Under the pieces are notes generated by a model that worked only from the letters and a program-made list of their open reading frames with translations, made no database searches and had not been told where the DNA came from. Made by a program: the position numbers and the translations under genes. From contig JADFGH010000089.1 of NCBI GenBank assembly GCA_022567775.1, forward strand, positions 1-8,302: DNA of 8,302 nt, in the 5' to 3' direction. This document shows positions 1 through 6,814 of the stretch, one piece after another (the first letter of the stretch is position 1; every line of letters begins with the position of its first letter). Origin of the DNA: Pseudomonadota bacterium (GTDB taxonomy: Bacteria > Pseudomonadota > Gammaproteobacteria > Steroidobacterales > Woeseiaceae).

Positions 1-2
1 AC

Positions 3-1133
3 TGGAGCAAGCTCAGGCAGCCGCAGGCAAGGGCCGAAATATTTGACCAGAAGGCGAAAGACAACGCGGCTGCCTTCAGCAACAATATCGAGTCGTACAT
101 CGGCACGATCAGCATCCCGGTGGGCGTGGCAGGACCATTGCGCGTGCGCGGTGCTGAGGGTTGCCGGGACTACCGGGTGCCGCTGGCGACAACGGAAGCT
201 GCGTTGGTCGCATCATATAACCGCGGTGCAAGACTGCTGACGTCGGCCGGTGGCTGTAACGCCAGGGTGGTCGCCGAGGCCGTCAGCCGGACGCCGATGT
301 TTGCCTTCAACGATCTTGTTGAAGCGCAACAGTTCGCCAGGTTCATCGATGCCCACGCTGACTCGTTCACTGATGCTGTGTCGCAGGTTACGTCACACGG
401 CAAGCTGGTAAGCGTTCGTTGTCTGATCGAGGGCAACCACGTTTATGTCGACCTGCAATTCACGACCGGTGATGCGTCCGGGCAGAACATGGTGACGTTC
501 GCGTCGGATGCGATCTGCAAACTGATTCTCGAACATTCTCCAATTGCTCCGCGGTACTGGTTTCTCGAAGCGAATTTTTCCGGCGACAAAAAGTCCACCG
601 CGAAAAGCATGGGGCATGTTCGCGGCAAACGAGTGATCGCCGATATCACACTGCCGAGGGCGCTGGTCGAGCAGCAACTGCACACGACACCGGAACGCAT
701 GGTCGAGTACTGGTACGCCGGGGCAATAGGCGGTGTTCTGAGCGGTGCGACAGGCATTCAGGGGCACTTCGCAAATGGGCTGGCAGCACTGTACCTGGCC
801 TGTGGCCAGGACGTTGCCTGCGTCGCTGAATCGGCGACCGGGATCACCCGCCTTGAAACCATCGGGCCTGATCTCTACGCAAGCGTGACTTTGCCAAACA
901 TCATGGTCGGCACAGTCGGCGGTGGCACCTCGTTACCCAGCGCAAAAGCCTGTCTCGACATTCTCGGGCTCGCAGGTTGTGGCAAGAGCACTGCACTCGC
1001 CGAGGTGTGTGCGGCCCTTGTTTTGGCCGGTGAGCTTTCAATCATTGGCGCGTTTTGCTCCGGCGACTTTGCGCTGGCGCATCGCGCGTTGTCCCGCGGT
1101 GAGGAACTGCAACGGAGTAACGACAATGACTAA
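3..1133 (+). CDS. Class I hydroxymethylglutaryl-CoA reductase (5'-truncated)
   Basis: This enzyme reduces HMG-CoA to mevalonate with two NAD(P)H, the committed step of the mevalonate isoprenoid pathway. The frame is open from the window edge and 376 residues are visible, so probably only a few dozen N-terminal residues are missing. Class I motifs run in the expected order: the IPVGVAGPL substrate-binding stretch (about 114-140), ATTEAALVAS with the catalytic Glu codon at 195-197, TGDASGQNM, DKK with the catalytic Lys at 588-590, CGQD with the Asp at 810-812, GTVGGGTSLP near 913-942, and the late SGDFALAH segment with the catalytic His at 1080-1082. All four catalytic residues are kept, so the enzyme should be active. 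No N-terminal membrane domain is visible, as expected for a soluble prokaryotic form, but the true start lies outside. The ATG at 120 is internal to the conserved fold and is not the start. The stop overlaps the next gene by 8 bases, suggesting one transcript. Class and function are confident; cofactor preference cannot be read. Confidence 0.95.
   Translation, partial: WSKLRQPQARAEIFDQKAKDNAAAFSNNIESYIGTISIPVGVAGPLRVRGAEGCRDYRVPLATTEAALVASYNRGARLLTSAGGCNARVVAEAVSRTPMFAFNDLVEAQQFARFIDAHADSFTDAVSQVTSHGKLVSVRCLIEGNHVYVDLQFTTGDASGQNMVTFASDAICKLILEHSPIAPRYWFLEANFSGDKKSTAKSMGHVRGKRVIADITLPRALVEQQLHTTPERMVEYWYAGAIGGVLSGATGIQGHFANGLAALYLACGQDVACVAESATGITRLETIGPDLYASVTLPNIMVGTVGGGTSLPSAKACLDILGLAGCGKSTALAEVCAALVLAGELSIIGAFCSGDFALAHRALSRGEELQRSNDND
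1114..1117 (+). promoter_or_regulatory. Ribosome binding site for the UbiA-family gene
   Basis: GGAG lies 8 bases before the ATG at 1126, inside the end of the reductase gene. It decides the start. The same frame is open from 922, but the upstream part is only the shadow of the reductase, and the recognisable membrane protein begins MTNRWWIYQKERF at 1126. Confidence 0.7.
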
Positions 1134-2034
1134 TCGATGGTGGATTTATCAGAAAGAACGCTTCCCGCTTTTAGCGCACGGTCCGCTGGTGATCGTATTT
1201 TGCCTGGCGGTAATGCTGTTCTCGGCGCTGCAACAGGGCGATGCGTTGCCGGACATTACGCGTATCGCCGGCGCAGTCATCAGCACGCTGATTCTGTTTT
1301 TCCAGCTGCGAGTCGCGGACGAATTCAAGGATTTCGAGATCGACGCAAAGTTCAGGCCGCATCGCGCGGTACCCAGGGGCCTGGTCTCACTGCATGAACT
1401 GGCAAGGCTTGCCTTCGCAGGCGCAGCAATTCAGTTCCTGATCGCCCTTTTTATCGATGTCGGGCTCCTGCCGATACTGATCGGCGTCTGGGCCTACATC
1501 GGCCTGATGACCAAAGAATTCTTCGTGAAGGATTGGTTGGTTAACAATCCTTCGGTTTACCTGCTCAGTCATATGCTGGTGATGCCGTTGATCGCTTTTT
1601 ACGTGAGCACTTTCGACTGGCTTTGTGCCTGCCGCGTTATACCGTCGGGCTTAGGCTGGCTGCTCTTGCTCAGTTTTTGCTGCGGACTGGTCCTTGAACT
1701 GGGCCGCAAAATCAAGGTGCCGGCGAGTGAACGAACCGGCGTTGAGACTTACAGCGGACTGTGGGGCAGCAAAACAGCGGTCATCCTGTGGACCGCATCC
1801 GTCGCCGCATCGGTCTTTGCCTATATCAACGCAGCGTCGTACATCGGCGGCAGCGCACTCTTCCTGAGCCTCGGTGCCGCGGTGCTGCTGTTGGCTCTCA
1901 TCACCGCAGTCCTGTTCCCGGGCAAAAGTGCACAGCCGTTTCGCGGCACAGAAAAACTGATTGAGCCCAGCTCGGGACTGGTAGCGCTCACCCTCTATCT
2001 CGGACTGGGCCCACTTCAGGCCCTGCTCGGCTAA
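1126..2034 (+). CDS. UbiA-superfamily membrane prenyltransferase
   Basis: This is a 302-residue integral membrane protein. UbiA enzymes move a prenyl group from a prenyl diphosphate to an acceptor inside the membrane, using Mg2+. About nine hydrophobic segments are visible, near residues 15-35, 45-63, 92-110, 113-129, 144-163, 174-191, 216-234, 241-264 and 283-300. The first Asp-rich motif is clear: DEFKDFEID (65-73, Asp65, Asp69, Asp73) followed by RPHRAVPRG (77-85), the normal site for diphosphate and Mg2+. The second motif, after the sixth segment, reads ELGRKIKVP then ERTGVETYSGLWG (191-214). The GVxTYSxLWG end fits UbiA proteins, but the usual DxxxD is replaced by Glu191 and a basic Lys/Arg patch. 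The start at 1126 has a good ribosome binding site and overlaps the reductase stop. Position directly behind HMG-CoA reductase supports an isoprenoid substrate. The acceptor (glycerol phosphate, aromatic or other) cannot be told. Family is confident, reaction is not. Confidence 0.85.
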   Translation: MTNRWWIYQKERFPLLAHGPLVIVFCLAVMLFSALQQGDALPDITRIAGAVISTLILFFQLRVADEFKDFEIDAKFRPHRAVPRGLVSLHELARLAFAGAAIQFLIALFIDVGLLPILIGVWAYIGLMTKEFFVKDWLVNNPSVYLLSHMLVMPLIAFYVSTFDWLCACRVIPSGLGWLLLLSFCCGLVLELGRKIKVPASERTGVETYSGLWGSKTAVILWTASVAASVFAYINAASYIGGSALFLSLGAAVLLLALITAVLFPGKSAQPFRGTEKLIEPSSGLVALTLYLGLGPLQALLG

Positions 2035-2035
2035 C

Positions 2036-2040
2036 AGGAG
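2036..2040 (+). promoter_or_regulatory. Ribosome binding site for the PEP-type phosphotransferase gene
   Basis: AGGAG sits in the 12-base gap between the UbiA stop (TAA, 2032-2034) and the ATG at 2047, with 6 bases of spacing. It supports the 2047 start and co-transcription with the gene before it. Confidence 0.75.
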
Positions 2041-2046
2041 ACAAGC

Positions 2047-4542
2047 ATGGACTTCATACGATTTGATAATGCCAGCAACGATCAGGAATTTGCCGGTAAC
2101 AAGGCGGCCAGGTTGGCGGAATTGCGTGCGGCCGGCTTTCAGGTCCCGGCATTCTTCGTGATTGGCTCGCACGCCTCACACGAGGTCTGCCGAACGGCGC
2201 TGCATGCCGAGATTGCGATGGCGGCAAAACGGCTTTGCCTGGATGGACGAAAGGTGGCAGTGCGCTCGTCATCGATCGAAGAGGACGGTAGTCAAAACTC
2301 CTTTGCCGGCCAGTTCGACAGCTTTTTGCAGGTTGCTCCGTGTGACATCACCGAGCATGCCTGTAAGGTCTGGGATTCCGCATGCAGCGATCACATTGAA
2401 GCCTATCGCGAATCTCTTGGCGTAAGCGGCGAAGTTCCGGTACCCGCTGTCCTCGTACAACGAATGGTCGATGCCGATGTCTCCGGCGTGGCGTTTTCCG
2501 CCGACCCGGTCAGTGGCGATCGGAATACAGCGGTGATTGCTGCCGTCCGCGGTGTCGGGGAGGCGCTGGTCAGCGGTGAATGCCAGGGCGATACCTGGCA
2601 CGTTAGCGGAAACGGCAAAATCAAACTGCGCGAACTGGAATCCGCGGCGCCGGTTTTGCGTGATCGTCAGGTGCGCAAAATCGCGAAACTGGTTCGAGCG
2701 GTGAGCGATCACTATGGTTGTGCGCAGGATATAGAGTGGGCCATCGAAGATGGCCGGCTCTTCCTGCTGCAGAGCCGGGATATCACGACGTTGAACGACA
2801 GCAATACTGTCGACGACTACGCGCTGTGGGACAACAGTAACATTGTCGAAAGTTACGGCGGCGTCACCACGCCGCTCACGTTTTCGGTGGCGCGTTCCGC
2901 ATACCAGGAAGCATATCGTCACTTCGGTCGCGTACTCGGCGTTAGTGAACGCGAAATTGCACGTAACGATCGCGCCTACGAACAAATGATCGGCCTGATC
3001 CAGGGTCGTGTCTATTACAACCTGCTTAACTGGTATCGACTGCTGATGCTGACGCCCGGTTTTCGCTTTAACAAAAAATTCATGGAGCAAATGATGGGTG
3101 TTACGGAGGGCCTGCCGCAGGAAGCGCTGCCGGTTGCTGACAATGACAGCCCGTTTGCCGGTGTCCGTGCAATGTTTGGTTTTGCCCGGGTTGCGCAACG
3201 TCTGATCAGGAAACTGTTCAGGCACAATGCGCAGGTGAAGAAATTTCACAAGCGGCTCGATGATGCGCTGCAGCCGCTCGATCTTCCGTCGATGACCCTG
3301 AACAAACTTCTCGACAGCTATGAAGACCTTGAAGGTTCGGTCATTCCCGCCTGGGACACGCCACTGATCAACGATCTTTACTGCATGATCTTTCACGGTG
3401 CCCTGCGTGCCTTGTGCGAGCGATGGCTGGACGAGGATCTCGCGGGCGTCCACAATGATCTGGTCAGTGGGGAAGCGGGCATCATTAGCCTCGAACCCGT
3501 CAGGCGAATGAAAAAAATGGCGTCGATAGCAGCCAGGAACCTGAAGTTTGCGAGTGCTTTGCGCGGCGGCTCAATTGAGATCATTAACCGCTTTATCGAT
3601 TCGAACCGGGCATTCCGCGAGCAACTGGATTCCTACCTCGAGCGATTCGGTGATCGCTGTCTGGATGAACTGAAACTCGAAAGCCGGACCGTGGTAGATG
3701 ATCCCCTGCCATTGCTGCGTGCGGTGGGCCAGCTGGCGCATGTCGCGGAACAAGCGAGCAGCACCATCAATAATGATGCGCGGGCGATTGCCGAGGCGAA
3801 AACAGCCAAGTGCTTGTCAGGATCGCCCGTGCGGCGGTTTATTTTTTCAACGACGCTCAGACTTGCACGGGCCCGTGTTCGGGATCGCGAGAACCTGCGA
3901 TTTGAAAGAACCAGGGTTTACGGTCGAGTTCGTGCAATATTTGTCGAGATTGGCAATCGCCTCAGGGAACTCGAGGTGCTCAATGATACCGACGATATCT
4001 TCTACCTGTCTGTCGGTGAAATCAGCGGAATTGTGCGGGCTACCGGCAGTAGCAGCCGCCTGTCAGCACTCGTCGCTTGCCGGCGCCGGGAGTTCGCGGC
4101 ATATGCGAAAAGCGATGATCCGCCACGGCGTTTTATCACCAAAGGCCCGGCACAACTCGCATCGTCCATGCAGGCGGTTCCATCTGTTGATACAAACCTG
4201 AGCGAGACCTCGCGCAGCGGTCAGGCATGTTCGGCCGGGATCGTGCGCGGCCCGGTGCGCATCGTTCGTGATCCGCGAGACGCTGAAATCCGCCAGGGCG
4301 AAATCCTGGTAGCACAACGAACCGATCCCGGCTGGGTAATGATCTTCCCGCTGGTGACGGGAATGATCATGGAACGCGGCTCCCTCCTGTCCCACTCTGC
4401 CATTGTGGCCAGGGAGCTCGGCATTCCGGCGGTGGTCGGCGTCGAAGATGCCTGTCGCTGGCTCAAAGACGGCGATTGGGTAGAGCTTGATGGAGCCAGC
4501 GGTACGATTCGCAGACTCGAACAGCACGAGCGAGCGGCATGA
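2047..4542 (+). CDS. PEP/pyruvate-binding phosphotransferase, rifampin-phosphotransferase-like architecture
   Basis: An 831-residue, apparently cytosolic enzyme. The N-terminal domain (about 1-247) is a PEP/pyruvate-binding ATP-grasp-like domain: GNKAARLAELRAAGF (17-31), VRSSSIEEDGSQNSFAGQ (72-89), QRMVDADVSGVAFSADP (138-154), GVGEALVSG (169-177) and QDIEWA...LFLLQSR (227-244). The C-terminal domain (about 727-826) is the swivelling phosphohistidine domain: SAGIVRGPV, TDPGW (759-763), ERGSLLSHSAIVARELG with the expected phospho-carrier His783, then IPAVVG. The TIM-barrel PEP/pyruvate domain of true PEP synthase and PPDK is absent. Instead a long middle region (about 255-720) begins WDNSNIVESYGG-TPLTF, typical of rifampin-phosphotransferase-like proteins. 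That architecture passes the beta-phosphate of ATP through the His to a bound small molecule, giving AMP and Pi. It is often labelled PEP synthase, which the missing domain argues against. The acceptor is unknown; in this operon a prenol or lipid alcohol is a plausible guess. Its stop overlaps the exporter start (ATGA). Confidence 0.88.
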   Translation: MDFIRFDNASNDQEFAGNKAARLAELRAAGFQVPAFFVIGSHASHEVCRTALHAEIAMAAKRLCLDGRKVAVRSSSIEEDGSQNSFAGQFDSFLQVAPCDITEHACKVWDSACSDHIEAYRESLGVSGEVPVPAVLVQRMVDADVSGVAFSADPVSGDRNTAVIAAVRGVGEALVSGECQGDTWHVSGNGKIKLRELESAAPVLRDRQVRKIAKLVRAVSDHYGCAQDIEWAIEDGRLFLLQSRDITTLNDSNTVDDYALWDNSNIVESYGGVTTPLTFSVARSAYQEAYRHFGRVLGVSEREIARNDRAYEQMIGLIQGRVYYNLLNWYRLLMLTPGFRFNKKFMEQMMGVTEGLPQEALPVADNDSPFAGVRAMFGFARVAQRLIRKLFRHNAQVKKFHKRLDDALQPLDLPSMTLNKLLDSYEDLEGSVIPAWDTPLINDLYCMIFHGALRALCERWLDEDLAGVHNDLVSGEAGIISLEPVRRMKKMASIAARNLKFASALRGGSIEIINRFIDSNRAFREQLDSYLERFGDRCLDELKLESRTVVDDPLPLLRAVGQLAHVAEQASSTINNDARAIAEAKTAKCLSGSPVRRFIFSTTLRLARARVRDRENLRFERTRVYGRVRAIFVEIGNRLRELEVLNDTDDIFYLSVGEISGIVRATGSSSRLSALVACRRREFAAYAKSDDPPRRFITKGPAQLASSMQAVPSVDTNLSETSRSGQACSAGIVRGPVRIVRDPRDAEIRQGEILVAQRTDPGWVMIFPLVTGMIMERGSLLSHSAIVARELGIPAVVGVEDACRWLKDGDWVELDGASGTIRRLEQHERAA

Positions 4543-6677
4543 GCAACGCCGCGGTCAGTGCATCAAACTTTATCTGGCGCTGGCGGTTTCCTTTAGCAGC
4601 CCTTTGTTTAGTTTTGAGCCTGTTCGCAACGTCACAACTCACATCGCTGGCGGTCTCCAATTCACTGGAGATCTGGTACCCGGAAGATGATCCTGAGTTG
4701 CTGAATTACCGGCAGTTCCAGCAAACCTACGGCAACGACGAAATCGTGGTTGCCGCAGTAAGCCACAACGAAGGTTTTGCCTCGGAAGCCGGGTTGGAAC
4801 TGGTTGGCTCATTGACTGACGATCTGCTGGACATCGACGGTGTTGCGACCGTGACCTCACTCGTCACCGTACCCCGGTCATTGGCCGCAGCGCGTGGCCG
4901 TCTGCTCAGCGATGATGGAAAAACAACTGTACTGGTGCTGCAGATGATGAGCGGCGAGCAATTTGAAATTCGCCGGCACCAGATCTTGCTGGACGTCGAA
5001 CAGGCCATTGAGAGCCATGAGATGGTAGCGCGGCTTGCCGGTTACGGCGTCGTATTCGATGCTCTGAATGTAGAGTCAACGACCGGCACGACGACACTCC
5101 TTTTATATGCGCACGGTTTGATGATCGTTTTGCTGGCAATTTTCTTTAGAAAGTGGGGAGCGGTGGCGATCACGCTGCTTGCCGTTGGCAACGCGACGCT
5201 GTGGACGATGGGTCTTTACGTCATTCTGGGCCAGAAGCTGAACATGATTACGATGGTATTGCCGACCCTGGTGCTGGTGATTGGCATCGCCGACTGCGTG
5301 CACCTGTTGCGCAGCGTTGCGAAACAGGACCGGTCGCTGCCGCAGCGGGAACGCGTCATCCAGGGGCTGGCCGCGGTGATCGGGCCATGTCTGCTGACGT
5401 CCGTGACCACCGCGGCCGGATTCATGGCGCTGACGACATCGGGATTGCCGGTTGTACGAAACCTCGGCTGGTTTGGTGGCATTGGCATGCTGGCGGCATA
5501 CGTTACGTCGATGATTATCTGTACTGCGGGTCTGTCCTGGCGTGGCGCAGAACCAAAGACGGCTGCATCGAAACTCGATGCCATTGCCGCGGGATTGTTT
5601 CGGGTGTCGATGCGTGCCCCGCGCCGCATCATTGCCGCCTTCGTCTTCGTGTCGATCGTCGCCATGGCCGGCATCAGCCAACTCGGAGTCGATACCAACT
5701 CGATCGAGTACCTCAAGAAGACGCATAAAGTTCGCCGGGATTCGGATTTCATCGAGGCAAAGCTGGGACCCTACGTCCCGGTCGAGTTTACGGTGACCGC
5801 TCGTGGAAATATTGTGCGAGGCGACTACCTCGATGCCATCGCGCAATGGCAGGTCGATGTCACGCAAATGGAGGACGTTGGCTGGAGCTGGTCGTTGATA
5901 GATGCACTCGGCGTCAAACATGATGAACGCCCGTCGTCACTGGGTACGAGTAGCTTGCGCCGGAGGCTTGAGCGAATCAGGCAGTTTTCACCGGTCACGA
6001 CCGGCGCAATGCTCGCCGGGGACAGCGAGCTGCGTATTTCGTTCGGGGCCCCGATCATGTCGGCTGGATCGCTGGATTCCCTGATTGAGCGCATCGTCGC
6101 CAAGGCAGATTTACCCGCGGGTCTTACGTTGAAGCCTGCAGGGTATTCACCGCTTTACACCAGGATTGTCGATGAACTCGTCTGGTCACAGGTGCGCGGA
6201 TTTTCGGCGGCGATCGTGCTTATCGTCCTGTTGCTGGGCGTGGCGATGCGTTCCTGGCGTCGTATTCTTCTCGCATTGCCGGCGAATGCCGTCCCGGTCG
6301 GGTTAACGCTCGGCCTGATGGGATGGACCGGCATTCCACTGGATGTAGCATCGGCAACGATCGCCACTGTGATCCTGGGCCTGGTCGTCGACGATACCGT
6401 GCATATTCTTAAGCCGTCTGCGGGCCGGGGAATCGTCGACTCATTGAATATTGCCGCTGACACGGCGGGTGGCACCCTGCTCATGACCACGCTGGTGCTG
6501 GCGCTGGGATTCCTGGTCCTTGGGCTTGCAGAGATACGCTCTGTCATCTGGTTCGGAACCCTTACCAGCTTCGCGATGATGGTGGCAATTCTGACCGACC
6601 TGCTGCTATTACCGGCCCTGGCAAGCATCACCGCCGGCACCAAACAGCCGCCTGACGCTTTTCCAATAACCACATAA
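4539..6677 (+). CDS. RND/MMPL-superfamily exporter (HAE3-like), probable lipid or hydrophobe transporter
   Basis: A 712-residue inner-membrane transporter with the two-fold RND plan. TM1 is near residues 14-34, followed by a periplasmic domain that opens with SLEIWYPEDDPELLNY (42-57) and runs to about 185. TM2-TM6 lie near 186-330, TM7 near 364-382, a second periplasmic domain near 383-550, and TM8-TM12 near 554-695. TM4 carries GIADCVHLL (249-257, Asp252) and TM10 carries GLVVDDTVHIL (614-624, Asp618/Asp619), the repeated acidic motif linked to proton coupling in this group. No adaptor (membrane-fusion) or outer-membrane partner is in the window, which fits MMPL/HAE3 proteins that move lipids, hopanoids or sterols rather than drug pumps of the AcrB type, which are about 1,000 residues. 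The cytoplasmic loop after TM10 looks shorter than the matching loop after TM4. The ATG overlaps the previous stop (ATGA) and only a weak purine-rich site (GAGCGAG) precedes it, so translation is probably coupled. The cargo is inferred from the neighbours only. Confidence 0.88.
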   Translation: MSNAAVSASNFIWRWRFPLAALCLVLSLFATSQLTSLAVSNSLEIWYPEDDPELLNYRQFQQTYGNDEIVVAAVSHNEGFASEAGLELVGSLTDDLLDIDGVATVTSLVTVPRSLAAARGRLLSDDGKTTVLVLQMMSGEQFEIRRHQILLDVEQAIESHEMVARLAGYGVVFDALNVESTTGTTTLLLYAHGLMIVLLAIFFRKWGAVAITLLAVGNATLWTMGLYVILGQKLNMITMVLPTLVLVIGIADCVHLLRSVAKQDRSLPQRERVIQGLAAVIGPCLLTSVTTAAGFMALTTSGLPVVRNLGWFGGIGMLAAYVTSMIICTAGLSWRGAEPKTAASKLDAIAAGLFRVSMRAPRRIIAAFVFVSIVAMAGISQLGVDTNSIEYLKKTHKVRRDSDFIEAKLGPYVPVEFTVTARGNIVRGDYLDAIAQWQVDVTQMEDVGWSWSLIDALGVKHDERPSSLGTSSLRRRLERIRQFSPVTTGAMLAGDSELRISFGAPIMSAGSLDSLIERIVAKADLPAGLTLKPAGYSPLYTRIVDELVWSQVRGFSAAIVLIVLLLGVAMRSWRRILLALPANAVPVGLTLGLMGWTGIPLDVASATIATVILGLVVDDTVHILKPSAGRGIVDSLNIAADTAGGTLLMTTLVLALGFLVLGLAEIRSVIWFGTLTSFAMMVAILTDLLLLPALASITAGTKQPPDAFPITT

Positions 6678-6814
6678 TACACTGAAAACTAACAATTAAT
6701 TGCCCCATGGACAACCATCAGGTTTTCCATACCCAATCATCAGCAGTTGCTCAGGCGATTGACCCCCCGCAACACGATGCTTGAGCCTCACACAGAAAAT
6801 GAACGAGGCTGCCG
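6678..6814 (+). other. 137-base intergenic gap, possible internal promoter or leader region
   Basis: This is the only real gap in the block. It is AT-richer at its left end and holds a perfect 10-base palindrome CAATTAATTG (6693-6702). A -10-like CATAAT at 6673-6678 has only a poor -35 partner (CTGACG at 6652-6657, 15-base spacing). Near the right end AGCCTC (6784-6789) can pair with GAGGCT (6805-6810), which contains the ribosome binding site of the next gene. No hairpin followed by a T run was found, so there is no sign of a simple terminator. The gap may mark a second transcription unit, but no promoter can be asserted. Confidence 0.35.
6805..6808 (+). promoter_or_regulatory. Ribosome binding site for the BtaA-like gene
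   Basis: GAGG lies 6 bases before the ATG at 6815. It supports this start, which leaves a natural N-terminus of 12 residues before the conserved FARIRYAQCWED block. Confidence 0.6.

Noticed and set aside
120..122. ATG at 120 as the start of HMG-CoA reductase
   Set aside because: It falls inside the conserved SIPVGVAGPL segment, and the frame with matching family sequence is open back to the window edge, so the gene is truncated rather than starting here.
922..1125. Upstream extension of the UbiA reading frame to an ATG at 922
   Set aside because: It overlaps the conserved C-terminal third of HMG-CoA reductase in another frame, has no UbiA-like or membrane sequence, and a good ribosome binding site precedes the ATG at 1126.
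2269..3453. 394-residue open frame on the minus strand
   Set aside because: It is antisense to the phosphotransferase gene, shows no recognisable domain, and reads as a shadow of the codon pattern of the gene opposite.
2047..4542. Annotation as true PEP synthase or pyruvate phosphate dikinase
   Set aside because: The C-terminal PEP/pyruvate TIM-barrel domain is absent, the phosphohistidine domain is at the very C-terminus, and the middle region resembles rifampin-phosphotransferase-like proteins.
5103..5921. 272-residue open frame on the minus strand
   Set aside because: It is rich in His, Arg and Gln in a way typical of antisense reading through a membrane-protein gene, with no recognisable motif.
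6652..6678. Possible sigma-70 promoter (CTGACG, 15-base spacer, CATAAT) before the BtaA-like gene
   Set aside because: The -10 is good but the -35 is weak and the spacing short, so it is not distinguishable from chance without transcript start data.
6749..6810. Two mutually exclusive short stems (GCTCA 6749-6753 with TGAGC 6782-6786; AGCCTC 6784-6789 with GAGGCT 6805-6810), an attenuator-like arrangement over the ribosome binding site
   Set aside because: Stems of 5 and 6 base pairs with long loops are expected by chance in a 137-base region, and no conserved riboswitch pattern or T run was seen.
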